Below, piece after piece: positions 36,401 to 47,312 of a stretch of 64,000 nt of DNA. Where the stretch lies: contig JAOTOL010001614.1 in the NCBI GenBank assembly GCA_034440575.1, positions 434,001 through 498,000 on the forward strand. Direction: 5' to 3'. This stretch comes from Imbricaverruca yamaguchii. Taxonomy: Eukaryota; Arthropoda; Thecostraca; Neoverrucidae. Within the stretch, counting starts at the first letter, position 1. Each line of letters starts with the position of its first letter. Made by a program: the position numbers and the translations under genes. The notes under the pieces are model-generated. The model was not told where the DNA came from, searched no databases, and worked only from the letters and a program-made list of their open reading frames with translations.

Positions 36401-36615
36401 CTGTGCATAGCTGCTTTGAAGCAGGGCAGTCTTCTGTCGTCAGGAGGCTGTCTTCGTACCGTCTCTCATGTAGCTTGGCAAATCTTGCTATTGCGTATTA
36501 GTTCAGAAAAATAACCTACCTACAACACTGCTTGAGTGGATGCTGGGTATTGACCCCGTGAACAATGTGTTGGTGCACAATACACCCAGATGCCTTCTGT
36601 TGCAAAACCTAGAAC

Positions 36616-37320
36616 ACCCTGTCTCGGTGGTGGGGGGGGGGGGTCATTTTACGCCCCATAATTTTTACGCGGATAGTGAAGAAACGGAGTGCGGTAGCTC
36701 GTCGAAATTGTTATACCTATTCCTACATGAATTCAATATAGTGTGTAAAAATTGTGAGGTCGGGCCATTTATGATTACCGAATGATTCAACGTTAAGTGA
36801 GGTCACCTCCAAAAATATCCAACAATCCGTCACGCTTTAACAGATAATGATATTTGAAATCGAGTTTCAACATTTGCTTATCTTTAAGGATGCAACACAA
36901 CACACTATAATACTGTTACATTTTTGTTTTTCATGACTTATTTGCCTTCCGTATTTGCCATTTGAGATAAAATCGAAGATTCTGACTAAATTAAACACTT
37001 TTTCGGGGACGTTGACTTTAAAAAAGGGTTCCTGGTGTGCTATGGACATTACAAATTATAATTTTGCAATTCTGACAATTTTCCAAAGGTACCATCTTGA
37101 TCTTCTGGTGGGAAAGCTTAGTTTGGCGATTACAGTTTGGAGATTGATCTTTGGGTGGACAATGGTGTTGGGGCCATTGCCGATTTCGCCTTCTTTTTCT
37201 GATTCTCAGTGATTCTTCTTTTTGAAATCTACCCTAAAATATTATCGCCAAAGCTCGTAATATATGATATTGTTCATATATTGACCATCCTCCGAGACGA
37301 GCTGTGAGGATCTGACCGGG
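36616..37320 (+). mobile_element. TIR repeat family 2, copy C
   Basis: Begins near CCCTGTCTCGGTGGTGGGG and ends near TCCGAGACGAGCTGTGAGGA, which are inverted relative to each other. Internal blocks 'agtgaggtcacctccaaaaa', 'cacgctttaacagataatga' and 'gcttatctttaaggatg' match copies A and B. No coding capacity. Confidence 0.6.
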
Positions 37321-37955
37321 AAGACAGGGTTAAAGTACATTGCGGAACAGGAGCATGTAGGTTTTACCTAACTGTGAACTGAAAATTAAATCGGTAAGAA
37401 ACAACCCAAACAACCGATGCCACCGGAAAACCAATGACATGCTTCAAGCTCAGTCGCATTGGTTGAAATAGCATGGTGGTATGGGCTGGCTTTGAATGAC
37501 ACAATGAATAAACATTTTATTAGCAATGTGCAGAAGTGTTGTATATTGACACGCGCCCTGGAGGGGTGCACGAAGTCCGCCCACTCCTCCAGATTTCCGT
37601 ACACAAGTACAATGTCTACCGGCCGGTATACGTCATTGTTTGCGTACCTACTTAGAAATGACCAGCATGTTGTTTAAAGTAAAAAAAAAGAAAAATTTTC
37701 GAGTTGAGGTCGTTGAAGTAAAATAAACTTTCGCAGCGCCAGAAAACAAAAATCGGCGCTGATGCGCTTCCCGTATAATGGCAAAGGGGAAGTGTTCTTG
37801 GCAACTCTAGCGACTTGTTTGGTGCATATTGTTATGCTATATAGCCTCAAAGTCATGCTAGGTCACCGAAATCATGTCAGGTCAAGTTCATGACAGGTTA
37901 ATGAAACCAAACATGGTCAGCTAGAATGTTGTCATAAATGCAAATGATTGTCATG

Positions 37956-38135
37956 TTTTTTGTTTATTGGCTGGTTCACGACACACTTTATGCACATTCA
38001 CGGCTAATGGCGCCGCCCACACTGTTTCGCCGGTGGGCCGTGGGATTGGGACATGTCCTGAGTGGCGCTAGAGTCGAACCCGGGACCTTTGGTACCCATA
38101 GCCCGACACCTTAACCACTCGGCCATCCCCGCCCC
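37956..38135 (-). mobile_element. tRNA-derived SINE with target-site duplication (Leu/Ser-like head)
   Basis: On the minus strand the head reads GGGATGGCCGAGTGGTTAAG (A box of a Leu/Ser-type tRNA), then GGTCCCGGGTTCGACTC (B box), a short body, and the tail GTGTCGTGAACCAGCCAATA followed by an A-rich end. The flanks AATGATTGTCATG (37,943-37,955) and AATGATGGTCATG (38,136-38,148) are a 13-bp target-site duplication with one mismatch. About 180 bp long. Confidence 0.8.
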
Positions 38136-38399
38136 AATGATGGTCATGCGATTGATGTCACTTTGCATATTGCTCCCTACACATCCTGAAAACTACTGTT
38201 CGTCATTGTGTACTTAAGCGTTTCCATACTTTATTTATGCATTTCACTCTTTTCTTCGCGTAGCCGATTGCGTAGAGCCGCCCAACGGAGCAGTCGGGCC
38301 GGCGGCCCGGTTTCGGCAACTGGAGCAGGTGATGACCTGATAAAGTGCTGCTATATAGGTGACTTGAGGTCAAATGTCGAGTCAATCATCTGTATTACA

Positions 38400-38560
38400 C
38401 GGGAGACGAGTAGCCTAGGGGTAAGTTCCTCGTCTCACAATCGAAAGGTTGTGGGTTCGAGTCTCACCTGTCGCTACTCTTCGCCCGCGACCAATCGGTG
38501 TGAGAGATTGGCGACGCTACATGACTCAACCGTCGATGTGTCGTAAAACCAATAACCAAC
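38400..38560 (+). mobile_element. tRNA-derived SINE with target-site duplication
   Basis: The head GAGTAGCCTAGGGGTAAGT fits an A box and GGTTGTGGGTTCGAGTCTC a B box. The 3' end is GTGTCGTAAAACCAATAACC, shared with the neighbouring SINE at 37,956. It is flanked by perfect CTGTATTACA repeats (38,390-38,399 and 38,564-38,573), the target-site duplication. The anticodon-arm region looks tRNA-like, but the flanking duplication and tail show it is a retroposed SINE, not a tRNA gene. Confidence 0.8.
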
Positions 38561-39199
38561 CACCTGTATTACATCATTAGTAATGTCTAAAACATCATCA
38601 ATGCCCATTGTGGAGCACCTAAACGCAATCACAGCGATCTATAACAATGGCAAGCCAAGCCACGCAAGACCATAACATTTTAATATTTTGATCTCATTTG
38701 ACCTTGACGATATTGACCTAAGGTCCCGAAACGTATACACAATAGTATTTGCTACTGTGCCCACCCGCCATGTGAATTTCGTTGCTCCAGCTTTAATAGG
38801 AGCCAAGATCTGGAATCCCCTCCCCCTCCAGTGCGCGTAATTTCCAGAGGCTCTCCAGGGCGCGTGTTAATGAACATGCGGTCTGCATTGTGCTCTGGTA
38901 CATTGTACTGTATAACCTGCATTCCGAAAACATTGCCTAAGATCATTCGTTATTTTAATGATTTCACGTGCTATTTCAAAATGTCAAAGTTGTATTTGGA
39001 TGTGAAGAGACCAGCTTCGTAGCTCACTTTAGGTAGTCAGTAGTCATTTAGCACGCGTAACAGTCCAAGATCTGGTACAATTATGAACATCACCCAAAAA
39101 TACTGACCACCGACATTGCATGACTGGCAAAGAACGCAAAGGACACGATTATGAGCATGTGGGGATGCAATTACACGGAGCATGTAATGATGTAATTAC

Positions 39200-39560
39200 A
39201 CATTACACGGACCATGTAATGGAGCGTCGGTCCTCCCGATCGGCAGAGAAGCTGGCGCTGAGCATGCAGCAAAGCCGCAGCGGCATTGCTGCTACCTTGT
39301 ATGCTGTGCACGCGCTCACCATCGCCGGCAGTTGGCGGCTCCCGCCGCAGATCCTCCCGAGGGGTATTGGCAGGCGACGGCGCGGCTGGAGTTCGGCCAG
39401 GTGAACGGGCACAATGAAAACACGGCCGCGCGGTAAACAGGGCCGTTCTGGCGGGAGGGCGCCTCCGACGCGCCGGATGTGTTCAGCCCATGGCATGCCA
39501 GTTGGGAGTCGGCCGGCGGTGGCACGTCACGGAAAATATATGTCGGGTGCAGCAGCGCTA
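39200..39560. other. CpG-rich block, no gene assigned
   Basis: Higher GC and CpG than its flanks. ORFs on both strands are Arg/Pro/Ala-rich and mutually contradictory. It lies just upstream of a non-LTR element fragment and could be 5' sequence of that element or a host promoter. Confidence 0.25.
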
Positions 39561-39699
39561 GGTCAGAGCACAAACGAATGGCAACCGCTAAGTCTAAGTG
39601 TGTGTTTTGTCATGTTTTCATCCGATCACATCTTTAGATTGGTGTGCTGAGTGTTGTAAATTGTGACACTGCATGATAACCGCCGTAAAAATGCTGTCG

Positions 39700-41040
39700 G
39701 TGGTTGTTTTCTATCATATCAGGAAAATGAAGCCAAACAAAGCATCAGGACCTGACGAAATGTATGCTAGGGTATTGCGGGAAGCTGAAAAGGAACTGGC
39801 AATTCCACTTAGTATAATATTTTGTAGCTCATTTTCACAAAATGAAAAGGGCAAATGTAGCTCCTATTTTCAAGAAAGGAGAAAGGGGGAAAGTTGAAAA
39901 CTATAGGCCAGTAAGCCTCACATCCCTAGCCTGCAAGGTACTCGAATCAATTATCAAGGATAGAATAGTTAGTCTTCTGGAAGGAAACAGATTGATTCAA
40001 GATACTCAATACGGGCTTAGAAAAGTGCGATCGTGACGCATAAATCTCTTGCACATTTTAATTTCGCTACAGAACAATTTGATCAGGGAAATCAGGTTGA
40101 TGTAGCATATCTTGACTTTAGTAAGGCATTTACAAGGTGCCCCATAAACGGTTAATGATGCAGCTTCGGTTCCATGGAATTGCAGGTATCATCCTAAAAA
40201 GGACAGAGTTGCGGCCTTCAGATAACAGAGAGTGATGCTAAATGGTACAAAGTCATCATGACAAAATGCTCTTAGTGGAGTCCCTCAGGGGTCAGTATCG
40301 GTGATACTATTGTTCATTGTATTTGTAGATACCATTAGAAGTGGTCTAAGCAGAAAGGCTGTGAAATTTGTGGATGATTTGAAGGTCTTTAGGGCAATAA
40401 CAGGACACAATGAGCATATCTCTCTGCAGAGAGACTTAGACGAATTTGTGAAGTGGTCCTAAAAATTGGAAGTGGAGTTTAATTTTTATAAGTGCCCTAG
40501 TTATGAAAAAGATTGTTAGCTTTTAGAGGGAGAGAGAGAGGGTACAACAGAGGGAAACACAAATGGTTAATGGTATAAGCAACCTGTCATATGGGGAAAG
40601 ATGGAAGAAATTGAATATGTTTTCACTTAGATATAGAAGGCTGAGAGGAGATCTCATCGAGGTCTTTACATTTGTCCATGGTCTGGAGAGGAGATATCTT
40701 GCGGAAATGTTTGAATTGAACAGAAATGATGCAATTAGAGGTCATAAATTCAAAATTAAAGTTAACTAGAGTAGAACAAGGTTAAGGCAGACTTTCTTCA
40801 CCAACAGGGTAGTAGAACACTGGAACCAGCTGCCAGAATACATTGTCAGTAGCAGCACATTGAACAACTTTAAAAACAGCATAGACAATCAGTATAAGAA
40901 TAGAGGGCTTGCTTTTCAGTATTACAGGGAGGGCTGATTGACAAATTTGGTGGGCAACTGGTTCAGTGTACAGAATGCAACCAAGAAGGGCCCTTGTGGC
41001 TCATAGTTGCACTAATCTTTTATGTCGTTATGTCTTTATG
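39700..41040 (+). pseudogene. Non-LTR retrotransposon, RT and C-terminal tail, decayed
   Basis: Frame-shifted pieces in the correct order: KMKPNKASGPDEMYARVLRE (RT domain 1), ANVAPIFKKGERGKVENYRP and VSLTSLACKVLESIIKDRI (domains 2-2a), SGVPQGSVSVILLFIVFV (domain 4), FVDDLKVF (the catalytic [YF]-x-D-D box, D-D present), and the C-terminal tail RYRRLRGDLIEVF..RHTFF-type region ending WNQLPEYIV. The tail layout is typical of CR1/L2-like LINEs. Stops and frameshifts make it inactive. The 5' end is missing. Confidence 0.8.
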
Positions 41041-41379
41041 TGTGGCCCTATATCCCACATTTACATGATGGCAACTACGTCACACATCCTGCAGGGATGA
41101 GCTAGACACATGACCCTATTTATATTTGGAACGTAGCTGACACAAAAGGGTGGCGTAATAGTGTCTTGCATGAAACACAGGTCAGTTAAAATTAAACAAA
41201 GCATATGGTGGGTTCGTGGTTGGCATGGCGCCGCTTTATACAACTCATGGAACATGTATAGTTGACCCTACGACAGGGCAAGTGTAGATGCAGGATGGCT
41301 AAGCCTTACTGGAAAAGACGTCGATTTAGTAATCGGTATTGAATAAGTAATGTTTGTAAGGGCCCGCATACTCTCTCAA

Positions 41380-41830
41380 AGGCCTGCACACATTTGCAAT
41401 GGCCGGTATACGTTCACAAGGGCCCGTTGATGTTCGCAAGAGCCTGTTCAGGTTCGTAGGTCCCGCGAAGTTTGCAAGGGTCCTCGCTCGTTCGTAAGGG
41501 CCCACTACATTCGCAAAGACCCGACGACGTTCGCAGGAGCCCTACACTTCTGTAGGTGTCCTTACACCGTCGCAATGGCCCACAAGCATTTGCAATAGTC
41601 CATAGGCGTCTGTAAGCACTCATGGCCGTTCTCAGAGGTACGTAAAAGTTGGCAGCGGTCCTTGGATGTTCGTAAGGGGACCAGCTGGCGTTCATGAGGG
41701 TTCGTAGGAGTTCATACGGGTCTTTGGATATTCCTTAAGACTCGTAGATGATGAGGGCCCGATGGCAGCCTCCGTGATTACAAAAGGCGATGTTGGTTGG
41801 CGGCCCCGTAGATGACCACGTGTGGGCTCG
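41380..41830. repeat. Degenerate tandem repeat (TTCGTAAGGGCCC-like)
   Basis: Words such as 'gttcgcaagagcctg', 'gttcgtaagggcccac' and 'gttcgtaaggggacc' recur about every 30-40 bp. No gene. Confidence 0.6.
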
Positions 41831-42009
41831 TAAACGTTATCGGGGTCCTGACATAAACCTCGGTAGCCATACAAATTGCTGTTATCTTTATCATGGTTAC
41901 CTCGTAGACTGATTGATGTTCGAGCCCAAGGGGAGGACGAGTTTTCCCGACACTCCTTGGCTACGTCCCGGATAGTAGAACAATGGAATTGTTGGGTGGC
42001 ATCATAAAC

Positions 42010-42350
42010 CTCTCCTCATTCTGTGCTACCGAAGTGCAAAATCCATAGTGCTCAATTGTTCCCTGCCGACAGGAGTCAAGCATAGCCCGTTCACTGAATT
42101 GCCAATGTTGTGGAAGAGAGACGGGCATATGCTGTTCCTAACTTGGATTCCTAGCAGGAATCCAGGCCAGAAACAGCATACACCCGTCTCTCTTCCTCCA
42201 TGATTGCATGGCAAATTGTCACGTGACGACCGCAAACGCAACTTACTGCCCTCCAACGGTGGCCCGTGGTCACCATTCTGGCACGCTGTGATGGAAGGCC
42301 TAGAAGTGAAGCGGCGCAGTATGGCCTGACAATAGCTCTGAAACGGCACA
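42010..42350 (+). repeat. Dispersed repeat, direct copy of 29.06-29.47 kb
   Basis: See the entry at 29,055 for the aligned blocks. This copy contains an internal short inverted segment ('gtctctcttcc' versus 'ggaagagagac') absent from the other. Confidence 0.6.
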
Positions 42351-42839
42351 GTCTATGCTCCCAGTGACTGGCCGAGGCAAACTCTCCCCTGGAGCATAAT
42401 TCGGCAACAGACTGTACAGCCATCTGGAGAGGCAGCACGGAGACCGGACGATGCGTTGGCAGCGACTCCGATACATCCGATCTGGCAGCTCCCGCCGACC
42501 GGAATCTGGCAGCACTCGGAGCACATGTGTGCCGAACTCGATCCAGGCTGGCTGGTACTGACCTAACGAGCTCGCGCGACCTCTGCCAAATGCTTGGCAG
42601 CGGCACCGCACAACGCGTTCCGCTCTTCGGAACGGTCAACAAACGGCTCGCGCTGGGTGCGCCGACGAGATTTCCAGCCAAAAATAAACACGACTCGGCG
42701 GGCTTCGCCTGCAGCGCCGCCCGCTAGAGTTTCCGGCGGCGGTGCCACGACCGGCCGTGACGTCACACTCCGTGTAACAGCAGCAGTCAGCCGCGGGCGT
42801 GCCCACAATGACGTCAGCCAGGCCTCCGGTGGCGATGCA

Positions 42840-43205
42840 GATCTCCACTGGTCCCGGGGAGGAGAGGACCCAGGTGACCAGTGTCGGCAGAAGACACCGG
42901 TCCCGGGGAGGAGAGGATCCAGGTGACCAGTGTCGGCAGAGGCCACTGGTCCCGGGGTTAGGGGAGAGGCGATGTCACTGGTCCCGGGGTTTAAAGGGGA
43001 CCAGTTTCGGAAGAAGAACCGGTCCCGGGGGGAGAGGATCAGGTGACCAGTGTCGGAAGACCGGTGACCGGTGACGGCAGATGTCACTGGTCCCGGGGAT
43101 TACAGGTGACCAGTGTCGGCAGAAGACACCGGTCCCGGGGATTACAGGTGACCAGTGTCGGCAGAAGACATCGGTCCCTGGGAGGAGCGGATCCAGGTGA
43201 CCCGT
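42840..43205. repeat. Minisatellite, ~50-bp unit, in CpG-rich sequence
   Basis: About six variable units with 'caggtgaccagtgtcggcag' and 'aagacaccggtcccgggg'. The surrounding 42.4-43.3 kb is CpG-rich and lies about 1 kb upstream of the WH2 gene, so a promoter role is possible but unproven. Confidence 0.8.
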
Positions 43206-43929
43206 GCCAGCAGGAGCCATTGGCACCCTTCTCGCCAACGGTCGGTGCCAGCGCAGCATCGCTGTGCTGGCACAGACCCAGTCGAACTCGCCCTCATACG
43301 TCTCGCCATTGACACGAGGCCGCAAAGTCGAGCTAAGTCGGGATCGCTGAAAATCCATCACCCCGTGTTTCCTATAACTAAATCTGAATCACACAATTAC
43401 AGCATACGTTATAGGCATAGGTGCATATGTAATGTGAAACATTCCCAGGGACCTTGAAGACTGCGACCTACATAGATCGACAAGCGGTCACCAAATATCA
43501 AACTAGGCGAATTAAGTGGAATATATTGATAAATACCGATACCAAATGCATCAACGTCTTTTGCAGTCAATAGATGTGCGATAACTTGGATCTTTGGCAC
43601 ACCAAATTGCATCCCTCTTTGATTTGCTGATTCCATTATTGTGAATGCATGCAATTGTTACATCACGTGTCTTTGAGGTCATTCAAGGGAGGAGCTTAGG
43701 ACAATAGCAAGTCCAACATTGGAGGTATCTTACGTACAAGAAACATTCGATATTAACTCATGAATTGGATGTAACTTCGATACACTTATGACTTGAACAT
43801 CAATTTGTTCGCACTTGAGCAAAACAATCTCTTCGCTAGCTCCAAAGGGTGACAACACCGCCTGAGAAATATACATTGAGAAAAATAAGTCGATTTATCA
43901 CCGTTTATTCGCTCCTGTATGATGTACAT

Positions 43930-44110
43930 AACATCGCGGTTGTGTCGATGACGTATACAGGTCGCGAATTTGACTTCGCCGATGAAGGATACAGGCCATG
44001 TTATGGCAGTGTCGGTAAAGGGTGCAGGTCACGTCATGGCGGTGTGGATACAAGGTACAAGTCACGCTGTGACTGTCGGTGCAGGCCACTGTATGGCTGT
44101 CAGGGGTGGG
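43930..44110. repeat. Short degenerate repeat upstream of WH2 gene exon 1
   Basis: Words of the type 'ggtgcaggtcacgtcatggc' and 'gtgtggatacaaggtacaag' recur about every 33 bp, ending about 30 bp before the ATG. Confidence 0.6.
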
Positions 44111-44138
44111 CACAGATCCACCGTCCCCACTGCTGACC

Positions 44139-44557
44139 ATGCCGACCGTCCTCAGGTCGTCAGTAGACGGTGCCGAGCCGCCGCCGGGGCCGCAGCCGGC
44201 CGGCGAAAAGGTGGTGCTGGTGAGATTCGAGATCAGCTCCGAGGGGAGCGAGGTCAGCTCTGAGGAGAACACAGACGGCGGCGAGGAGCAGGCCAGCTCG
44301 GACGAGAACGAGCCGCCGCCGCCGCCGCCGGGTGGTCCTGGTCCGCAGAGGTCGCGGCCGTCGGCCACCAACTCGACCATGCCGGTTGAAGCCGCCAGCG
44401 TGCCGTGGCGGAAGCCCAAGCTGAAGCGGGTGGAGCCCAACAGGAAGTCGTCGGTGCACTACGCCCCCACTCCGGAGACGCCCCCATGGGCAGACGACGC
44501 CAAGAAGAGACTGGGAGATGTGCCGGTGCCTCTGGGCAAGAAGCCAGAGCCATCCAG
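44139..44557 (+). CDS. sals: WH2 gene exon 1: acidic N-terminus
   Basis: ATG at 44,139 opens MPTVLRSSVDGAEPPPGPQP, then an E/S-rich stretch (FEISSEGSEVSSEENTDGGE), polyproline, and a segment ending GKKPEPS. Ends in phase 2 at CCAG|GTTAGT. This ATG was chosen because upstream sequence is a repeat; an AG at 44,154-44,155 could instead be an acceptor, making this an internal exon. Confidence 0.6.
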
Positions 44558-47240
44558 GTTAGTCGGTCGTCAAGGAATTTGGAGTGCAGATTGGGACGCC
44601 AAAATATTATTTAGTCATGGGAGGACCGGAAGTCAGGGAGGAGTAGCATTATTAATACCTGATGAGCATGCGCTCAATGCAAATGTTCAGTACAGTGACA
44701 GTGATGGCCGATTACTCATAGTTAGAATAACCGTATTGGATACAAAACTGTACTGCGCAAACATATATGCACCTAATAGTAATCACCAGGGACAACAGCT
44801 TAATTTCTTCACGGCACTAGAAAATGTCTTGAACACGGTTATACCGGACGCATCCAGGCTTATTTGCTGCCGTGACTTCAACACACACATGACAGGTCCA
44901 GACATTTCGTCACAATTTATAGATGTAGCACCGGCACGATTTGTAAGAGGAATGGTTGAAAGGTTTGAGCTCATTGAAACTTGGCGGCATGTATATCCAA
45001 GTGATAATGGGTTTGCATGGAGAAGAGGTGTTTTGCAATATCAGCAGTGTCGATTAAACTAGTTTTCATCAGTGAAGCAATAGTATGAAATCACGGAGTT
45101 GCAAGTATATAAATTCGACCTAGCATTAGATCGGACCATCACATGCTGGCTCTAAGTGCAAAGTACTCTAGTGATAAAGAGGACCCGGGATTTATATATA
45201 TTATAATTATATATTAGAAAATGAAAGATTCAGGCAGAAGGTCATAGAAGAAATACAGCTGGCAAAACAAAACAATGGACCTTGCCACAATATTGAGAAT
45301 AAAGGATTGTTGATTGAGGTGTTAATGGGAAAATAAGAGAAAGAAGTATTCAGAGTGGGAAACAGTTAGCTCATGAGGGACATAGGGAAGAGAAAGAGCT
45401 GATAAAACGCATTGTGAATTAATTATAGAGATGCAACATGGTGCCGACAAAGAACAGGAATGCTCGGCCCGACGGTCTGACGGTATGCTCTGCCTCCGCC
45501 AGTCAGCCGAAGTGGGCCGCGAAGCAGGTGGACCCGGAGCGACTGGAGGAGATGGAGAGGCGCCACCTGGAGCGGATACCGGCCACGCCGGCGCAGCCCG
45601 ACTGGACCGTCAAGAAGATGGACGCCTCCACCCTGGGCCGGCTGGAGCGCGCCAACCGGCTGGACAAGATGGCCAGCTTCGACAAGTCGGGCCCGGACTG
45701 GGCCGACAAACGGAAATCGCTCGGTGAGACACGCTCGGCACGGAACCGCACGCCGTACGTCATGTGCCGCACGGTGGCCTGTGTGACTCGGCACACCGCA
45801 CGTCATGTGCCGCACGGTGGCCTGTGTGACTCGGCACACAGCACGTCATGTGCCGCACGGTGGCCTGTGTGACTCGGCACACCGCACGTCATGTGCCGCA
45901 CGGTGGTGTATGTGACTCGGCACACCGCACGTCATGTGCCTCACGGTGGCCTGTGTGACTCGGCACACCGCACGTCATGTGCCGCACGGTGGTGTATGTG
46001 ACTCGGCACACCGCACGTCATGTGCCGCACGGTGGTGTATGTGACTCGGCACACCGCACGTCATGTGCCGCACGGTGGCCTGTGTGACTCGGCACACCAC
46101 ACGTCATGTGCCGCACGGTGGTGTATGTGACTCGGCACACCGCACGTCATGTGCCGCACGGTGGCCTGTGTGACTCGACACAGCGCACGTCATGTGCCGC
46201 ACGGTGGCTTGTGTGACGCGGCACACCACACGTCATGTGCCGCACAGTAGCCTGTGTGACTCGGCACACCGCACGTCATGTGCCGCACGGTGGCCTGTGT
46301 GACTCGGCACACCACACGTCATGTGCCGCACGGTGGTCTGTGTGACGCGGCACACCGCACGTCATGTGCCGCACGGTGGCCAGTGTGACTCGCCACACCG
46401 CACGTCATGTGCCGCACGGTGGCTTGTGTGACTCGGCACACCGCACGTCATGTGCCGCACGGTGGTGTATGTGCAGAAACTTGCTAAGGTAGGAGCTTGC
46501 CTGAGGTGAACTAAAGCAATGTTTGTTTCATTGTTGTGAACCACGAAAAATGTATCACACACACACGTCTGATAGCACTCACAATAACGATGCGATTCAG
46601 ATTTCAGCAAATTGCAAGAACTTGAAGCCAAAGCCAAGGACGAGAAGGAGCAAGAGAGTAAGCATGCAGCGCCCTGGGAGGCCGTACAGCTTGTGCCACC
46701 TCCACCTCCACCGCCGCCGCCACCTCCGCCACCTCCGCCACCTCCTGGACTGCCGCCTCCAGCACCACCACTGCCAGGTACGAACAATCATTATCATACC
46801 GCCACAACCACCAAAAAGAACAATAACATCACCACCACCAGACCACCACCCCCACCAACACCAGCAATGCCACCGCCACCACCACCACTACCAACACCAC
46901 CAGCAGCATTACCGCCACCAACATCTCCACCACCATCACCAGCAAGTGGACGTCGGAGACGGCAGCCCCACGCCGCCATCGCCCGGGGGTAGTGATGACT
47001 GCGCCACACTCTAAGGACGTGCATGGCCTAACACGGGATGAAGGCCGTGTTGCCAGCGTGGAAATGCCAGTATGAAGACACATTGCGAGCATACGCTTAT
47101 CATACATGCAATTGTTGTACGATGATCTTCTTAAGCATATAATCAAATCGCACATCCTTACGTTTGCATTCATGTTGTCACCCATTCATGGTGCCAGAAG
47201 GCTCATTTATTATGATTGACTGGTTTCTGGTGTGTATTAT

Positions 47241-47312
<72 letters not shown>

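Noticed and set aside
38400..38475. Possible tRNA gene
   Set aside because: A and B boxes are present, but it is followed by a SINE tail and flanked by a target-site duplication, so it is a retroposed SINE head.
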